Below, piece by piece: positions 19,851 to 29,939 of a stretch of 64,000 nucleotides of DNA. The notes below the pieces were generated by a model. That model was given only the letters and a program-made list of their open reading frames with translations, did no database searches and was not told where the DNA came from. Origin of the DNA: Legionella bozemanae (GTDB lineage Bacteria > Pseudomonadota > Gammaproteobacteria > Legionellales > Legionellaceae); contig NZ_LBAW01000011.1 of the NCBI RefSeq assembly GCF_001648595.1, positions 62,001 to 126,000 on the forward strand, given 5' to 3'. Numbering within the stretch: position 1 is the first letter of the stretch; every line of letters begins with the position of its first letter. The position numbers were made by a program, and so were the translations under genes.

Positions 19851-20525
19851 CTAGTCTCGGCCTGAAAACGCACTTAATATGTTAAGCAAGCTGACGAACA
19901 AGTTATAAATTGATACAAAAAGACCTACGGTAGCTGAGATATAATTCGTTTCACCTTCATGAATAATTGCACTTGTTTGCATGAGAATTAGTCCTGAAGA
20001 AATAAGTATAAACGCCGCTGAAATAGCTAATTGCAGTGCAGGTATATGAATGAAAATTCCTGCTATCATCGCTAATAAAACGACCATTATACCAACAAAA
20101 AGAAATCCGCCCAGGAAGCTGAAGTCTTTTTTAGTTGTTAATGCATAACCTGATAAAGCAAAGAAAATAATTCCAGTACCGCCTAAAGCAGTTGCAATTA
20201 ATTGCGGGCCGTTAGTAAAGTGACTGATATAAAAGTTAAGCACTGGACCTAAGGTATAACCCAGGAATCCGGTGAAGGCAAAAACACTTACTAATCCCCA
20301 GGCACTGTTTCGTAGCGCTTGCGTTAAAAACATTAAGCCATAAACACCAACTATCATGAGAAGAGGGTTCATGGGGCGTGCGCCGCTTGTAAGAGATAAA
20401 ACTGCCATAAATGCACTGAACAAAAATGTCATGCTCAGTAATAAATAAGTATTACGTAATACCTTATTGCTTGAGAGCACTGATTCATTACGTCTCGTAA
20501 GTATGGTGACATCGTTTCGGTTCAT
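19851..20525 (-). CDS. Bax inhibitor-1/YccA family membrane protein
   Basis: Seven hydrophobic segments in 224 aa, with an N-terminal polar stretch (MNRNDVTILTRRNESVLSSN) typical of the YbhL/YccA branch. Family blocks include LRNTYLLLSMTFLFSAFMA, ALGGTGIIFFALSGYAL, and a C-terminal HEGETNYISATVGLFVSIYN with the conserved acidic pair region. Members form pH-sensitive calcium leak channels or modulate FtsH (YccA). Inner-membrane location is inferred from hydrophobicity. A GAGGAG-type ribosome site is seen just upstream of the ATG at 20525. Physiological role here is unknown. Confidence 0.92.
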   Translation of the reverse strand: MNRNDVTILTRRNESVLSSNKVLRNTYLLLSMTFLFSAFMAVLSLTSGARPMNPLLMIVGVYGLMFLTQALRNSAWGLVSVFAFTGFLGYTLGPVLNFYISHFTNGPQLIATALGGTGIIFFALSGYALTTKKDFSFLGGFLFVGIMVVLLAMIAGIFIHIPALQLAISAAFILISSGLILMQTSAIIHEGETNYISATVGLFVSIYNLFVSLLNILSAFSGRD

Positions 20526-20623
20526 TGTTTAGAGCTCCTCTATATTTATAATTTAGTCTAGCATATCTGTGGGACAGTTTCCTATATTTCAAGTTTAAAA
20601 CGAAGTATTTTTGTTTTGAGGTT

Positions 20624-20637
20624 CTATAGTACTATAG
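20624..20637. promoter_or_regulatory. Perfect 14-bp palindrome in the divergent bax-inhibitor/amidase spacer
   Basis: CTATAGTACTATAG at 20624-20637 lies between the two divergent genes; a second inverted repeat TGACAT-N6-ATGTCA is at 20709-20726, 19 bases before the amidase ATG. Either could be an operator. No protein can be assigned. Confidence 0.3.
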
Positions 20638-20744
20638 TAGTATTATAAATAATTTTTGGATAGAGCAGCCCGTAGCTATGCTGGCACTCAGGGTAATGCA
20701 AAAAATTTTGACATTTTCTGATGTCATAACTTGTAGGATTTATT

Positions 20745-21554
20745 ATGGCACGAGCAGCTTTGATACAAATGGTTTCTTCAGCAGAAGTTGCTGATAACTT
20801 GTGCCAAGTAGAAAAATTAATGATTCAAGCCTGTGAAGAGCAAGCGGAACTTGTGCTTTTGCCTGAAAATTTTGCATTCATGGGACTTAAGGAAACAGAT
20901 AAATTACAGATTGGGGAAGTTTATGGGGCAGGGCTAATACAACAAAAAATCAGTCAGTTGGCAAAAAAATTAGGCTTATGGGTAATCGCCGGAACTATTC
21001 CTGTTAAAAGTACAGGCTCCAAGGTGCGTGCCAGTTGCCTTGTGTATGATGCTCAAGGTAAGTGTGCGGCACGTTATGATAAGATTCATTTATTTGATGT
21101 GAATGTTTCGTCAAAAGAAGTATACCAAGAATCGATGTCCATTGAGCGTGGACATGATCTGGCGCTTGTTGATACTCCAGTTGGGAAAATAGGATTAACA
21201 GTTTGTTATGATTTAAGGTTTCCAGAACTTTATCAACAACTCATGTTGCAAGGGGCGCGGTTGTTTACAGTTCCTTCTGCATTTACAGCTGTAACGGGCC
21301 TTGCTCATTGGGAAGTATTATTGCGAGCCAGAGCTATTGAAAATCTATGTTATGTTTTGGCAGCAAATCAGGGTGGTCAGCATGAAAATGGACGTGCTAC
21401 TTTTGGTCATAGCATGATTGTTGATCCTTGGGGAAAAGTCCTTACACAAAAAGAAACGGGTGCTGGAGTAATAATAGCAGATATTGATTTACAATATCAG
21501 CAGGAATTACGCCGAAGTTTCCCCTGTTTGGAACATCATGTATTAAACTTATAA
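20745..21554 (+). CDS. Carbon-nitrogen hydrolase (Nit1-like amidase)
   Basis: Nitrilase-superfamily amidase with the triad Glu41 (LLPENF), Lys113 (YDKIHLFDV) and Cys154 (LTVCYDLRFPELY). DKIHLFDV and the RFPELYQ block place it near Nit1-type deaminated-glutathione amidases, which hydrolyse misprocessed glutathione; substrate is inferred from family. Length 269 aa is standard. GTAGGA precedes the ATG by 6 bases. It stands 61 bases before tldD, and a nit-like gene directly before tldD is a frequent gammaproteobacterial arrangement (yhdP-nit-tldD). Confidence 0.9.
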   Translation: MARAALIQMVSSAEVADNLCQVEKLMIQACEEQAELVLLPENFAFMGLKETDKLQIGEVYGAGLIQQKISQLAKKLGLWVIAGTIPVKSTGSKVRASCLVYDAQGKCAARYDKIHLFDVNVSSKEVYQESMSIERGHDLALVDTPVGKIGLTVCYDLRFPELYQQLMLQGARLFTVPSAFTAVTGLAHWEVLLRARAIENLCYVLAANQGGQHENGRATFGHSMIVDPWGKVLTQKETGAGVIIADIDLQYQQELRRSFPCLEHHVLNL

Positions 21555-21615
21555 GTAGATGCTACTTTCTTGATACAAGAAAATACATATTATTATTTAT
21601 TTAAAAGGTAATTAA

Positions 21616-23058
21616 ATGACAGAAGCTCTTACTACAGCAAAAAAAATTTTATTAGCTCCTGCAGCGCTGGACGAAACGGGTATAGAAAAATTATTTAAAA
21701 CCATTATGAATCGTCATATTGACGATGCAGATCTCTATTTTCAAAGTTGTAGCTATGAATCATGGTATTTGGAAGATTCCGTAGTGAAAAGCGGTAGCTA
21801 TTCTTTGGATAGAGGTGTAGGTATTCGAGCTGTCAGTGGTGATAAAACAGGTTTTGCCTATTGTGATGATATTTTACTGCCTTCAATGTTGCGGGCAGCT
21901 GACGCAGCTCGTTCTATTGCACTTACTGGATCTAAACCAATTCAATCCATCCAGGTGAAAGGTGCAGCAGTAAGTCGTTATCAAGGTTTAAATCCTATCG
22001 AAGGAATGAGTAAACAAGAAAAAATTGCTTTATTAGAAGCAATTGATAAAGAAGCGCGCAGTATCGATCCTCGAGTGACTCAAGTTAATGCATCCTTAAG
22101 TGGTTGTTATGAGGTGGTAATGGTAGCTGGAATGCATGGGCAGATGATTGCTGATGTTAGACCTTTAGTGAGTATCAATGTCAGTGTGATTGTAGAAGAT
22201 AAGCATGGAAGGAGGGAGTCTGCTCGTTCTGGCGGCGGTGGTCGGGTGCCTTATTCTTATTTTTACGAAAAGGAAAATGCGTTAAGTTATGCTCGTGAGG
22301 CAGTACGCGAAGCGCTAATTAATCTGGAAGCACAACCTGCTCCAGCAGGAACAATGCCCGTTGTTCTTGGGCCAGGCTGGCCAGGTGTTTTATTGCATGA
22401 AGCAGTTGGACATGGTTTGGAAGGGGATTTTAATCGTAAGGGCTTATCTGCTTTTTCTGGACGTATTGGCCAACAAGTCGCAGCACCCGGTGTTACAGTA
22501 GTTGATGATGGTACTTTGAAAGACAGGCGCGGCTCCTTAACCATTGATGATGAAGGGACCCCTTCACAATGTACCACGTTGATAGATAACGGTGTTTTAG
22601 TGAATTACATGCAAGATAAACTGAATGCCAAATTGATGGGCATGCAATCTACAGGTAATTGTCGACGTGAATCTTATGCGCATGTGCCTATGCCCAGAAT
22701 GACTAATACGTATATGTTGGCTGGGCAACATGATCCTGAAGAAATTATTCGTTCAGTACAACGCGGTTTATATGCGGTCAATTTTGGTGGTGGACAGGTT
22801 GATATCACCTCTGGTCAATTTGTATTCTCAGCCAGTGAAGCATATCTTATTGAAAATGGAAAAATTACTGCACCAGTTAAAGGCGCAACACTTATTGGTA
22901 ATGGGCCTGATGTAATGAAAAAAATCAGTATGATTGGAAATGACCTTGGATTGGATCGAGGAATTGGTGTTTGTGGTAAAGAGGGGCAATCAGTTCCGGT
23001 TGGAGTGGGACAGCCTACTTTGAAAATAGATGCGTTGACAGTAGGTGGCACAAGTTAA
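21616..23058 (+). CDS. tldD: Metalloprotease TldD
   Basis: Large subunit of the TldD/TldE(PmbA) zinc protease that trims unfolded peptides, for example microcin leader and CcdA antitoxin in E. coli. The HExxxH zinc motif is [16 protein letters not shown], with His261, Glu262 and His266. Other family blocks: [57 protein letters not shown] and [17 protein letters not shown]. Length 480 aa is usual. AAAAGGT precedes the ATG. The partner PmbA is not in this window. Confidence 0.96.
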   Translation: MTEALTTAKKILLAPAALDETGIEKLFKTIMNRHIDDADLYFQSCSYESWYLEDSVVKSGSYSLDRGVGIRAVSGDKTGFAYCDDILLPSMLRAADAARSIALTGSKPIQSIQVKGAAVSRYQGLNPIEGMSKQEKIALLEAIDKEARSIDPRVTQVNASLSGCYEVVMVAGMHGQMIADVRPLVSINVSVIVEDKHGRRESARSGGGGRVPYSYFYEKENALSYAREAVREALINLEAQPAPAGTMPVVLGPGWPGVLLHEAVGHGLEGDFNRKGLSAFSGRIGQQVAAPGVTVVDDGTLKDRRGSLTIDDEGTPSQCTTLIDNGVLVNYMQDKLNAKLMGMQSTGNCRRESYAHVPMPRMTNTYMLAGQHDPEEIIRSVQRGLYAVNFGGGQVDITSGQFVFSASEAYLIENGKITAPVKGATLIGNGPDVMKKISMIGNDLGLDRGIGVCGKEGQSVPVGVGQPTLKIDALTVGGTS

Positions 23059-23065
23059 AAATTAA

Positions 23066-23106
23066 AATGTAGCCTGAGTTTTACTTTGCTTTATCGAGGC
23101 TACATT
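23066..23106. repeat. Short diverged family A repeat, likely tldD terminator
   Basis: AATGTAGCC (23066-23074) pairs with GGCTACATT (23098-23106) around a 23-base loop. The ends GTAGCCTG/AGGCTAC match the ends of family A. It begins within 10 bases of the tldD stop and could stop transcription. Confidence 0.55.
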
Positions 23107-23240
23107 TGATGTTACATAATCACTATGATTTGGTTCCCCACTAACTTCATACTACATTGCAAGCTTACTCGGCTATATATACTCTGTCGCCTCATTCACT
23201 TGCGTTTTGTCTAAAGCCTTAGTGGGTAACGCTATATGAT

Positions 23241-24044
23241 TTATGCGAAATCAAAATGGTAAGCAACTGAAGCAACGAATTCGTTTAAGAAAAGATGCTT
23301 TGTTTCGAAAGGTGTAATTAAGCCTGCATCACCACTAACGACATCGAAGAATGAATTTTCAGTGCGCAACGTACCTGCATCAACAAAGCGATAGCCAAGC
23401 CCAATGCTGATTTTTTCGTTAAAAAAGTAATCAGCACCAACACCAGCATCCCAAGCAAAGCTAGTCGCTGAATCACCGTGAATACGCGTATCATAAGTTA
23501 TTGTATTGCCACTAAAGGTATGCTGGACGTTTCTTAGATTACCCATTTGGTTATAAGCGAAACCAATTCCGCCTTTAACATAAGGTACAAAACCACCCCA
23601 ATTTACAGTGGGTTTCAAAATCAGATCAAACAGGAATGTTTGGACGTCAATGTCATCTGCCTCAAAATGATCTTCCAGGTAGAAATTAGGATCAGTAGGA
23701 ATAACTGCATAGCTTGCATGAAGAAAATAATCATAGCCACTTCGGTAATCCCAAGTAAATTGGACAGCTACGTTGGGATTGTATTGATAACCAATAAATG
23801 CGCCTCCAAAACCGCCAATCCCGAAATCGCGATTCCAATCGGTGTTACTTGGTGCGATGATGCGAAGAGGTTCTCTTCCACCCAGATCAGGCGCAAAATG
23901 CGTGCTTAAAGAAATAGAAGCTCCGCCTTCAGCACCGATATAAAATTTTGGTGCGGAAGGAGCAACATTTCCCATCGCACCGGCAATGGCTAAACTATTA
24001 AATCCAACACACAGAGCTGCTATAGAAATTGCCTTTAATTTCAT
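23241..24044 (-). CDS. Outer-membrane beta-barrel protein
   Basis: A Sec signal peptide is evident (KLKAISIAALCVGFNSLAIA). The rest is a small beta-barrel of the OmpA/Opa-like porin-family type. Alternating aromatic strands include FYIGAEGGASISLS, FGGAFIGYQYNPNVAVQFTW, VPYVKGGIGFAYNQM and FAWDAGVGADYFFNEKISIG. It ends in FVASVAYHFDFA, close to the aromatic C-terminal signature used by the BAM complex. Length is 267 aa. GGAGA lies about 8 bases before the ATG. Similar barrel proteins are abundant in Legionella. Function unknown. Confidence 0.85.
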   Translation of the reverse strand: MKLKAISIAALCVGFNSLAIAGAMGNVAPSAPKFYIGAEGGASISLSTHFAPDLGGREPLRIIAPSNTDWNRDFGIGGFGGAFIGYQYNPNVAVQFTWDYRSGYDYFLHASYAVIPTDPNFYLEDHFEADDIDVQTFLFDLILKPTVNWGGFVPYVKGGIGFAYNQMGNLRNVQHTFSGNTITYDTRIHGDSATSFAWDAGVGADYFFNEKISIGLGYRFVDAGTLRTENSFFDVVSGDAGLITPFETKHLFLNEFVASVAYHFDFA

Positions 24045-24296
24045 ATTATTTTGTCTCCATTCTAATATTATTTTGTGGGCTAATTAAGTTAGAAAACCCT
24101 GGAGTAAGGGAGTCTGAAGCAATAATACGCGGGACACCTAATCCATGGCACTAATTTAATGTTGTAACAATACATTTCATTGTTATTTGTTGCATTGACG
24201 CATGCTACTACTATGAACGTTAAATAGCAAACTTCGCTATGGAATTGGGATAATAATGCACTATAAATCCTGGATTACTTTTATTCTCGATTTATA

Positions 24297-27200
24297 CTAC
24301 GTCTTTTTCTCGCCATTTAATTGATTAAGCAAAGAGCTGATTTCAAAAATACGTTCTTCTGATGCGGTATTATCTAAGGTAAAACGTAAGCGTTGGGGAC
24401 CTTCCATTTGATATCTTTTGGCGTGTACTTGAATTAAATGAATCAACACTCCTGGATCTATAGAAGGATTTTCACTAAACTCCAGTTTGCCTTGCTGTGC
24501 ACCGGCACTGATTTTTTGAATGCCCATTTTTTCTGCTTTTAATTTTAATTCAGTAATCAATAATAAGTGCTTCACTTGTTGCGGTAACAAACCAAACCGG
24601 TCAATTAACTCAATTTGTAAATCGTGTAATTGTTCTTTACTTTTTGCATTAGCGATTCGTTTGTACATGATCAGTCGATTGTGAATATCAGGAATGTATT
24701 CTTCAGGAATAATGGCACTGATTCGTAAATCAATCTCAGGCCCTTGATGCATAGGAGCAGATAACTCGGGTGTTTTTCCTGCTTTTAAATCATGTACTGC
24801 TTTATCAAGCATTTCCATAAATAAATTGAATCCAACTGCCTGCATGTTTCCACTTTGTTCCGCGCCTAATAGTTCACCTGCTCCGCGAATTTCCAGATCA
24901 TGTGTTGCTAGGGTGAATCCAGCACCGAGATCCTCCAATGATATAATTGCTTCCAGCCGTTTGACAGCATCAGCAGTTAATAATTTTTCATTAGGGGTAA
25001 GCAAGTAAGCATAGGCTTGATGATGAGAACGACCAACACGCCCACGTAACTGATGCAGTTGTGCTAAACCAAATTTATCCGCACGATCAATAATAATTGT
25101 ATTGGCTGTAGGAATATCAATACCGGTTTCAATGATCGTGGTGCAGACTAACACATTGAAACGGTGGTGATAAAAGTCAGACATTACCCGTTCCAGCTCG
25201 CGCTCACGCATTTGTCCATGCGCACTGCGGATTTTCGCTTCTGGAACCAAGGTTTGCAAATCCTGGCACACGCGCTCAATTGTTTCTACATTATTATGCA
25301 AAAAGAAAACTTGCCCTCCTCTAAGAATTTCCCTCAGTGTGGCCTCACGGACTGTGGCGTCTTTTTTCTCTTGCCAGAATGTCTTAATCGCCAGACGTTT
25401 GGCTGGGGGCGTAGTCATTAGAGAAATATCTCTTATTCCTGCCATAGCCATATTCAGTGTTCTGGGAATTGGAGTCGCTGTCATCGATAAAATATCAACA
25501 TGAGTCCGCAGGGATTTGATGTGTTCTTTTTGTTTGACTCCAAAACGATGCTCTTCATCAATAATGAGAAGTCCCAGATTTTTAAAGGCAATGTTACTTT
25601 GGAATAATTTATGTGTTCCTATGACGATGTCAACAGTTCCTGATTTTAAAGCAGTGAGCACCGTTTCCGTTTCTTTACCGGAACGAAAACGTGACAGCAA
25701 TTCAATGTTGATAGGAAAATCGGCAAATCGGTCTCGGAATGATTCAAAATGTTGTCCTGCTAGAAGGGTGGTAGGCACCAGGATACAGACTTGCTTGTTG
25801 TTTTGCACTGCAACAAATGCGGCACGCATGGCTACTTCAGTTTTACCAAATCCCACATCCCCGCAAATTAAACGATCCATAGGTCTTGGGGATTCCATGT
25901 CTTTTATTATTTGTTCAATTGCGTGTAATTGATCGGGAGTTTCTGTAAAAGGAAAAGCACTGGCAAATTTAACATACTCATTGTGATCTACTTTATATTG
26001 GTATCCAGGTTGCGCTTCTCTTTTCGCATAAAGATCCAGTAGTTCAATTGCTACATCATGAATTTTTTCGGCAGCTTTTTTCTTTTCTTTTTGCCATTGA
26101 TCAGAACCCAGTTTATGCAAAGGAGCATGTTCACTATCGACACCGGTGTATCGACTAATAAGGTGGAGTGACGTAACAGGCACATAAATTTTGTCTTCAC
26201 CGGCATAGGTAAGAACTAAAAACTCGCCAGCAATTCCATTGGATTCTATATGTTGTAATCCTTGATAACGTCCTACACCAAATTGCAAATGAACTACAGG
26301 AGCACCAACGCGTAGTTCAGCCATATCACGGATAATTAAATCGGGATCAACTGTCTTTTGTGTTCCTCGCCTTTGCGGTGTGCTTTGCTCCCCAAATAAT
26401 TGAGATTCAACGATGAGTACGATATGGCTTTGTTTTAATTCGCAACCATAAATAAGATCCCCAGTACTGATGTTGATCGGAGCAGTATCATTAATAAAGT
26501 CGTGCCATGAAGCGTGTACTTTTGCAGAAATGCCGCTTGGTTTAAGCAGATCAAGTAATACCTCACGACGTCCGGCACTTTCGACCACAATTAAATATCG
26601 GCGTGAGGAATCTGCACAATAGTTACGAAGTTGGCTTAACGGTTCCTGGGTTTTCCTATCTATAGGCAATTGTGGGCCTGGTACGATGTCAAAATTAACC
26701 ACAGCCCCTTTTTTATCTGAAGGGTTTTGGAACAAGCGAAGTTGTTCATAAGTATTGGCTTTAGTTAATAATTCAGTCGGATTAATAAAACATGCCGGCG
26801 GCGATAAAATGGGTCTACTGATATCGTATCGTCTTTGTTCGAAGCGTTCGTTTAATTCTTGCCAGAATTGCTCTGCATTATTTTGAATGTTTTCAACTAA
26901 GCAAACCTTGGCATTTTCAGGTAAATAATCAAAAAAAGTAACTGTTTTTTCAAAAAACAAGGGTAGATAATATTCAATTCCTGAAGGGAATTGACCTTCA
27001 CTGATCGCTTCATAAATAGGACATTGGCTTGGGTTTCCGGGAAATTGCTCTCTAAATGCACGTCGAAAGAGAAGTTGACTTTGTTCATTTAAAGGAAATT
27101 CTCGGGCGGGTAATACATTGATTTCTTTAATTTTTTCTATTGTACGTTGGGTTTCAGTATCGAACTCTCGCAAACTTTCGATTTCATCATCAAAAAGCTC

Positions 27201-27752
27201 AATACGAAATGGCAAACCTGAACCCATAGGATAGACATCAATAATTGAACCGCGTACAGCAAACTCTCCATGTTCGAGGACTTTATTAACACAATGATAT
27301 CCAGAGTGTTGCAACTGGTTACGGAAAGCAGTTAAGTCCAGCTTTTGTCCTTCTTTAAGCATCAGCGCATATTGATTTAAAAATTCAGGTGGGCACAGTC
27401 TATGCATTAATGTGCTTGCTGCAGTAATGACAATTGCATCGGTTACTTGTTGGATTCGGCTTAATGTGTATAGGCGCTCGGAAATGATGTCTTGATGCGG
27501 TGAGAACTGGTCATAAGGGAGCGTTTCCCAATCAGGAAAAAACAATAATTCTTGAGGAGACTCAGGATTGAGAAAGAAATTTAATTCTGCTTGTAATTGA
27601 TTTGCACTGAGATTGTCTTGTGTAATCAATAACTTGATTCCGGGTGTTTGTTGACAATACTCAGCCAATGCGAGTGCTAAACTGCTTCCGTGGAGTTGCC
27701 CCCATATTTGTTTGGCTTGGGTTGGCTTATAGAGTAAAGTTTTTATGGACAT
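24297..27752 (-). CDS. mfd: Transcription-repair coupling factor Mfd
   Basis: Removes RNA polymerase stalled at DNA lesions and recruits UvrA. Order of domains: UvrB-like N-terminal module (LPYDQFSPHQDIISERL; GEFAVRGSIIDVYP), CarD-like RNAP-interaction domain (VVHLQFGVGRYQGLQ), SF2 helicase with Walker A GDVGFGKTEVAMRAAF, box II DEEH (IIDEEHRFGVKQKEH), TATPIPRTLNMAM, and a QLRGRVGR motif VI, then the C-terminal TRCF domain. Length 1151 aa is close to E. coli Mfd. Single gene on its strand. Confidence 0.98.
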   Translation of the reverse strand: MSIKTLLYKPTQAKQIWGQLHGSSLALALAEYCQQTPGIKLLITQDNLSANQLQAELNFFLNPESPQELLFFPDWETLPYDQFSPHQDIISERLYTLSRIQQVTDAIVITAASTLMHRLCPPEFLNQYALMLKEGQKLDLTAFRNQLQHSGYHCVNKVLEHGEFAVRGSIIDVYPMGSGLPFRIELFDDEIESLREFDTETQRTIEKIKEINVLPAREFPLNEQSQLLFRRAFREQFPGNPSQCPIYEAISEGQFPSGIEYYLPLFFEKTVTFFDYLPENAKVCLVENIQNNAEQFWQELNERFEQRRYDISRPILSPPACFINPTELLTKANTYEQLRLFQNPSDKKGAVVNFDIVPGPQLPIDRKTQEPLSQLRNYCADSSRRYLIVVESAGRREVLLDLLKPSGISAKVHASWHDFINDTAPINISTGDLIYGCELKQSHIVLIVESQLFGEQSTPQRRGTQKTVDPDLIIRDMAELRVGAPVVHLQFGVGRYQGLQHIESNGIAGEFLVLTYAGEDKIYVPVTSLHLISRYTGVDSEHAPLHKLGSDQWQKEKKKAAEKIHDVAIELLDLYAKREAQPGYQYKVDHNEYVKFASAFPFTETPDQLHAIEQIIKDMESPRPMDRLICGDVGFGKTEVAMRAAFVAVQNNKQVCILVPTTLLAGQHFESFRDRFADFPINIELLSRFRSGKETETVLTALKSGTVDIVIGTHKLFQSNIAFKNLGLLIIDEEHRFGVKQKEHIKSLRTHVDILSMTATPIPRTLNMAMAGIRDISLMTTPPAKRLAIKTFWQEKKDATVREATLREILRGGQVFFLHNNVETIERVCQDLQTLVPEAKIRSAHGQMRERELERVMSDFYHHRFNVLVCTTIIETGIDIPTANTIIIDRADKFGLAQLHQLRGRVGRSHHQAYAYLLTPNEKLLTADAVKRLEAIISLEDLGAGFTLATHDLEIRGAGELLGAEQSGNMQAVGFNLFMEMLDKAVHDLKAGKTPELSAPMHQGPEIDLRISAIIPEEYIPDIHNRLIMYKRIANAKSKEQLHDLQIELIDRFGLLPQQVKHLLLITELKLKAEKMGIQKISAGAQQGKLEFSENPSIDPGVLIHLIQVHAKRYQMEGPQRLRFTLDNTASEERIFEISSLLNQLNGEKKT

Positions 27753-27887
27753 AGCTTGAGCAAGCGGATTTAAAAATTAGCGATTATACCTTATGTATGG
27801 TTTTGGTTCATCTTAAAATTGCAGATTATTTTTTAATTGGATGATAAGTTTTATAAAAAAGGCATATAAAGGCACATATTTAAAATT

Positions 27888-27973
27888 GTAGCTTGGGTGT
27901 GTAATGAAGCGGAACTGGGATCTAGACAAAATAAAATCTTATCCCGGGTTTCGCTTCGCTACACCCAGGCTAC
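27888..27973. repeat. Palindromic dispersed repeat family A, copy 3
   Basis: Starts GTAGCTTGGGTGTGTAATG and ends CGCTACACCCAGGCTAC, with CCCGGGTTTCGCTTCG inside. The last base touches the stop codon of the pentapeptide-repeat gene at 27974. Confidence 0.8.
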
Positions 27974-28573
27974 TTATTCATTAATTTTAATATCGAAATG
28001 ATTTAATAAAGCGATGACATCCGGAAAGGAAAAACGTGCGTGTTTGATTTTATTTTCATTGAGATCAATTGCATAGTTAACGGCGTTTGTAAAATCTGCA
28101 GCATTTAAGTTTGTATGGAGAAATAGACTATTTAGTAGATCAGAGCCTACAAAACTTGCATGACTTAAATTTGCTTCTCTGAAATCAACATCATGAGCTT
28201 TGCATTCTTCAATGATCAAACCAGAAAGCTCTAGTCCATAAAAACTGGAGTGGCTTAAGTTGCTGTTGTAAAAATAGAGAGGACTTGTAAGCTTAACTAA
28301 GGGCCAACTCAATTCAGTCCAATTTATTCCTATGATTTTTGAATTTTTAAATGAGACTTCTGAAAATTTACAACCTGGAAATTTTGCCAAAGCCAGATCG
28401 CAGTCTTCAAAATCGCAATCAGTGAATTTTGTATTCTTGAAAATAATGTCACTAAATTTACATTGTTTAAATCGGCAACTTTCAAAATTAATCTGCTCGA
28501 TTCGTATTTTTTCAATGGTTAATTGCGTGAATGTTTGATTAAGATAAGTATGGTCATTAAAAGGATGTATCAT
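27974..28573 (-). CDS. Pentapeptide-repeat protein
   Basis: From about residue 20 the sequence follows the A(D/N)LXX five-residue rhythm: FESCRFKQCKFSDIIFKNTK, FTDCDFEDCDLALAKF, then DFREANLSHASFVGSDL and LNAADF, the right-handed quadrilateral beta-helix signature. Product 199 aa from the ATG at 28573. The open frame extends upstream to 28684, but that extension is translated from dispersed repeat A copy 4, so I reject it. Only a weak purine run (AGAGAAAAA) precedes the ATG. Related proteins can mimic DNA and bind gyrase, or be effectors; the role here is unknown. Confidence 0.85.
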   Translation of the reverse strand: MIHPFNDHTYLNQTFTQLTIEKIRIEQINFESCRFKQCKFSDIIFKNTKFTDCDFEDCDLALAKFPGCKFSEVSFKNSKIIGINWTELSWPLVKLTSPLYFYNSNLSHSSFYGLELSGLIIEECKAHDVDFREANLSHASFVGSDLLNSLFLHTNLNAADFTNAVNYAIDLNENKIKHARFSFPDVIALLNHFDIKINE

Positions 28574-28603
28574 ATACTTTTTCTCTAATTTAAAATCACT
28601 TTG

Positions 28604-28694
28604 AAGCCTGGGCAAAGGCGAAGCCATAACCCGGGATGAAACAATTTTATTCTTGTCCAGAAACCCGGTTCCGCTACACTTCACCCCAGGCTAC
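28604..28694. repeat. Palindromic dispersed repeat family A, copy 4
   Basis: AAGCCTGGGCAAAGGCGAAG at the left and CACTTCACCCCAGGCTAC at the right, with two inner CCCGG motifs. It fills most of the space between rmuC and the pentapeptide-repeat gene and creates a spurious N-terminal extension to the latter frame. Confidence 0.8.
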
Positions 28695-28709
28695 ACATTA
28701 GGCTACAAC

Positions 28710-29936
28710 TTAGGTTTCATTTAATGATGTATCAGTTTCAATGAGTTCAAGCTCATCTAACTCGATATCCACGGACTCAATTTTTTGAAAACGCGACGTA
28801 ATTTTTTTAGCGGATGTGTTTACTTCACTGACATCTTGATGAGCCAAATTGATGTGCTTAGAAAGTTTATCCATTCTTTTTTCAAAGCGTTGAAAATCAT
28901 CGGCAAGAGCTTGCAGGTGTTTTTGGATAATGTGAATTTGTTTGCGAGTGGCATCATCTTTAAGCACTGCTTTAGCAGTAGTAAGAACAGCCATTAAAGT
29001 ACTTGGGGACACAAGCCATACTTTTAATCTTTGGGAAAGCGAAATTAAATCTGGATAATTCGCATGAATTTCTGCAAAGATGGATTCCGCGGGAATGAAC
29101 ATCATAGCACCATCAGTGGTTTCATTAGGTATGATGTATTTTTCAGCAATGTCTTTAATATGTTTTTGAATGTCTTGACGAAATTGTTGCTGTAACGATT
29201 TCTTCTCAACCGAACTTGCATCAGTGCTGATAAGTCGCTGATAAGTTTCCAGAGGAAACTTGGCATCAATAACTACATTACCCGTAGGTTCAGGTAAGAA
29301 CAAAATGCAATCAGCACGCTTTTGATTACTGAGTGTATGTTGCATTGCAAAATGATTGGGTGGAATCATATTGCTGATGAGTGTCGCCAATTGTACTTCA
29401 CCAAAAGCCCCGCGTGCTTTTTTATCGACTAATACATCTTGCAAGCTAACAACATGATTGGAAAGCTCGGTAATTTTCTTTTGTGCTTCATCAATGATTG
29501 TTAACCGTTTTACCACGTCAATAAAAGTTGAAGACGTTTTTTCAAAACCTTCGGTTAATTTATGATTGACTTGTTGGGTTAAGCTGTGGAGATGATTGCG
29601 AATTTCTTCAGTAAGCAACTGTAAATGAGAGGTCAATGAACTGGCATGTTGCCTGAAGCTATGACTCATTTGCTCCCTAACATCGGTCATTTGCTTTTGG
29701 ACGGTATCATGAATCAGTTGTTGCGTCATCAATTGTCCTTGAGCAATTTTCTCACTTACATCCAGGCGCACTTGATGCAATTGTGTGGTAAATGCCTCCA
29801 GAACTTTTTCATTAAACTGCCTGCTCCATTTTTTTTGCTGGCTTTGTTTTATCAAAAGCCAAATTAGGAGCATAAATTGGAGGGCTAACGCATATGCTAT
29901 GCCCTCAAGTAACGTGATTGAAGATAAAAATTGCAT
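28710..29936 (-). CDS. rmuC: DNA recombination protein RmuC
   Basis: RmuC-family protein, implicated in limiting inversions at short inverted repeats. N-terminal membrane anchor at about 10-30 (IAYALALQFMLLIWLLIKQ), long coiled coil at 35-190, then the nuclease-like RmuC core: ARGAFGEVQLATLI, VVIDAKFPLETYQRL, FIPAESIFAEIHANYPDLI and KVWLVSPSTLMAVL. Length 408 aa is normal. Its ATG lies 3 bases after the stop of the preceding secreted-protein gene, so it is the last gene of a three-gene operon. Confidence 0.95.
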   Translation of the reverse strand: MQFLSSITLLEGIAYALALQFMLLIWLLIKQSQQKKWSRQFNEKVLEAFTTQLHQVRLDVSEKIAQGQLMTQQLIHDTVQKQMTDVREQMSHSFRQHASSLTSHLQLLTEEIRNHLHSLTQQVNHKLTEGFEKTSSTFIDVVKRLTIIDEAQKKITELSNHVVSLQDVLVDKKARGAFGEVQLATLISNMIPPNHFAMQHTLSNQKRADCILFLPEPTGNVVIDAKFPLETYQRLISTDASSVEKKSLQQQFRQDIQKHIKDIAEKYIIPNETTDGAMMFIPAESIFAEIHANYPDLISLSQRLKVWLVSPSTLMAVLTTAKAVLKDDATRKQIHIIQKHLQALADDFQRFEKRMDKLSKHINLAHQDVSEVNTSAKKITSRFQKIESVDIELDELELIETDTSLNET

Positions 29937-29939
29937 TCA

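Noticed and set aside
28574-28684. N-terminal 37-codon extension of the pentapeptide-repeat frame
   Set aside because: The extension is encoded by dispersed repeat A, not by conserved protein sequence.
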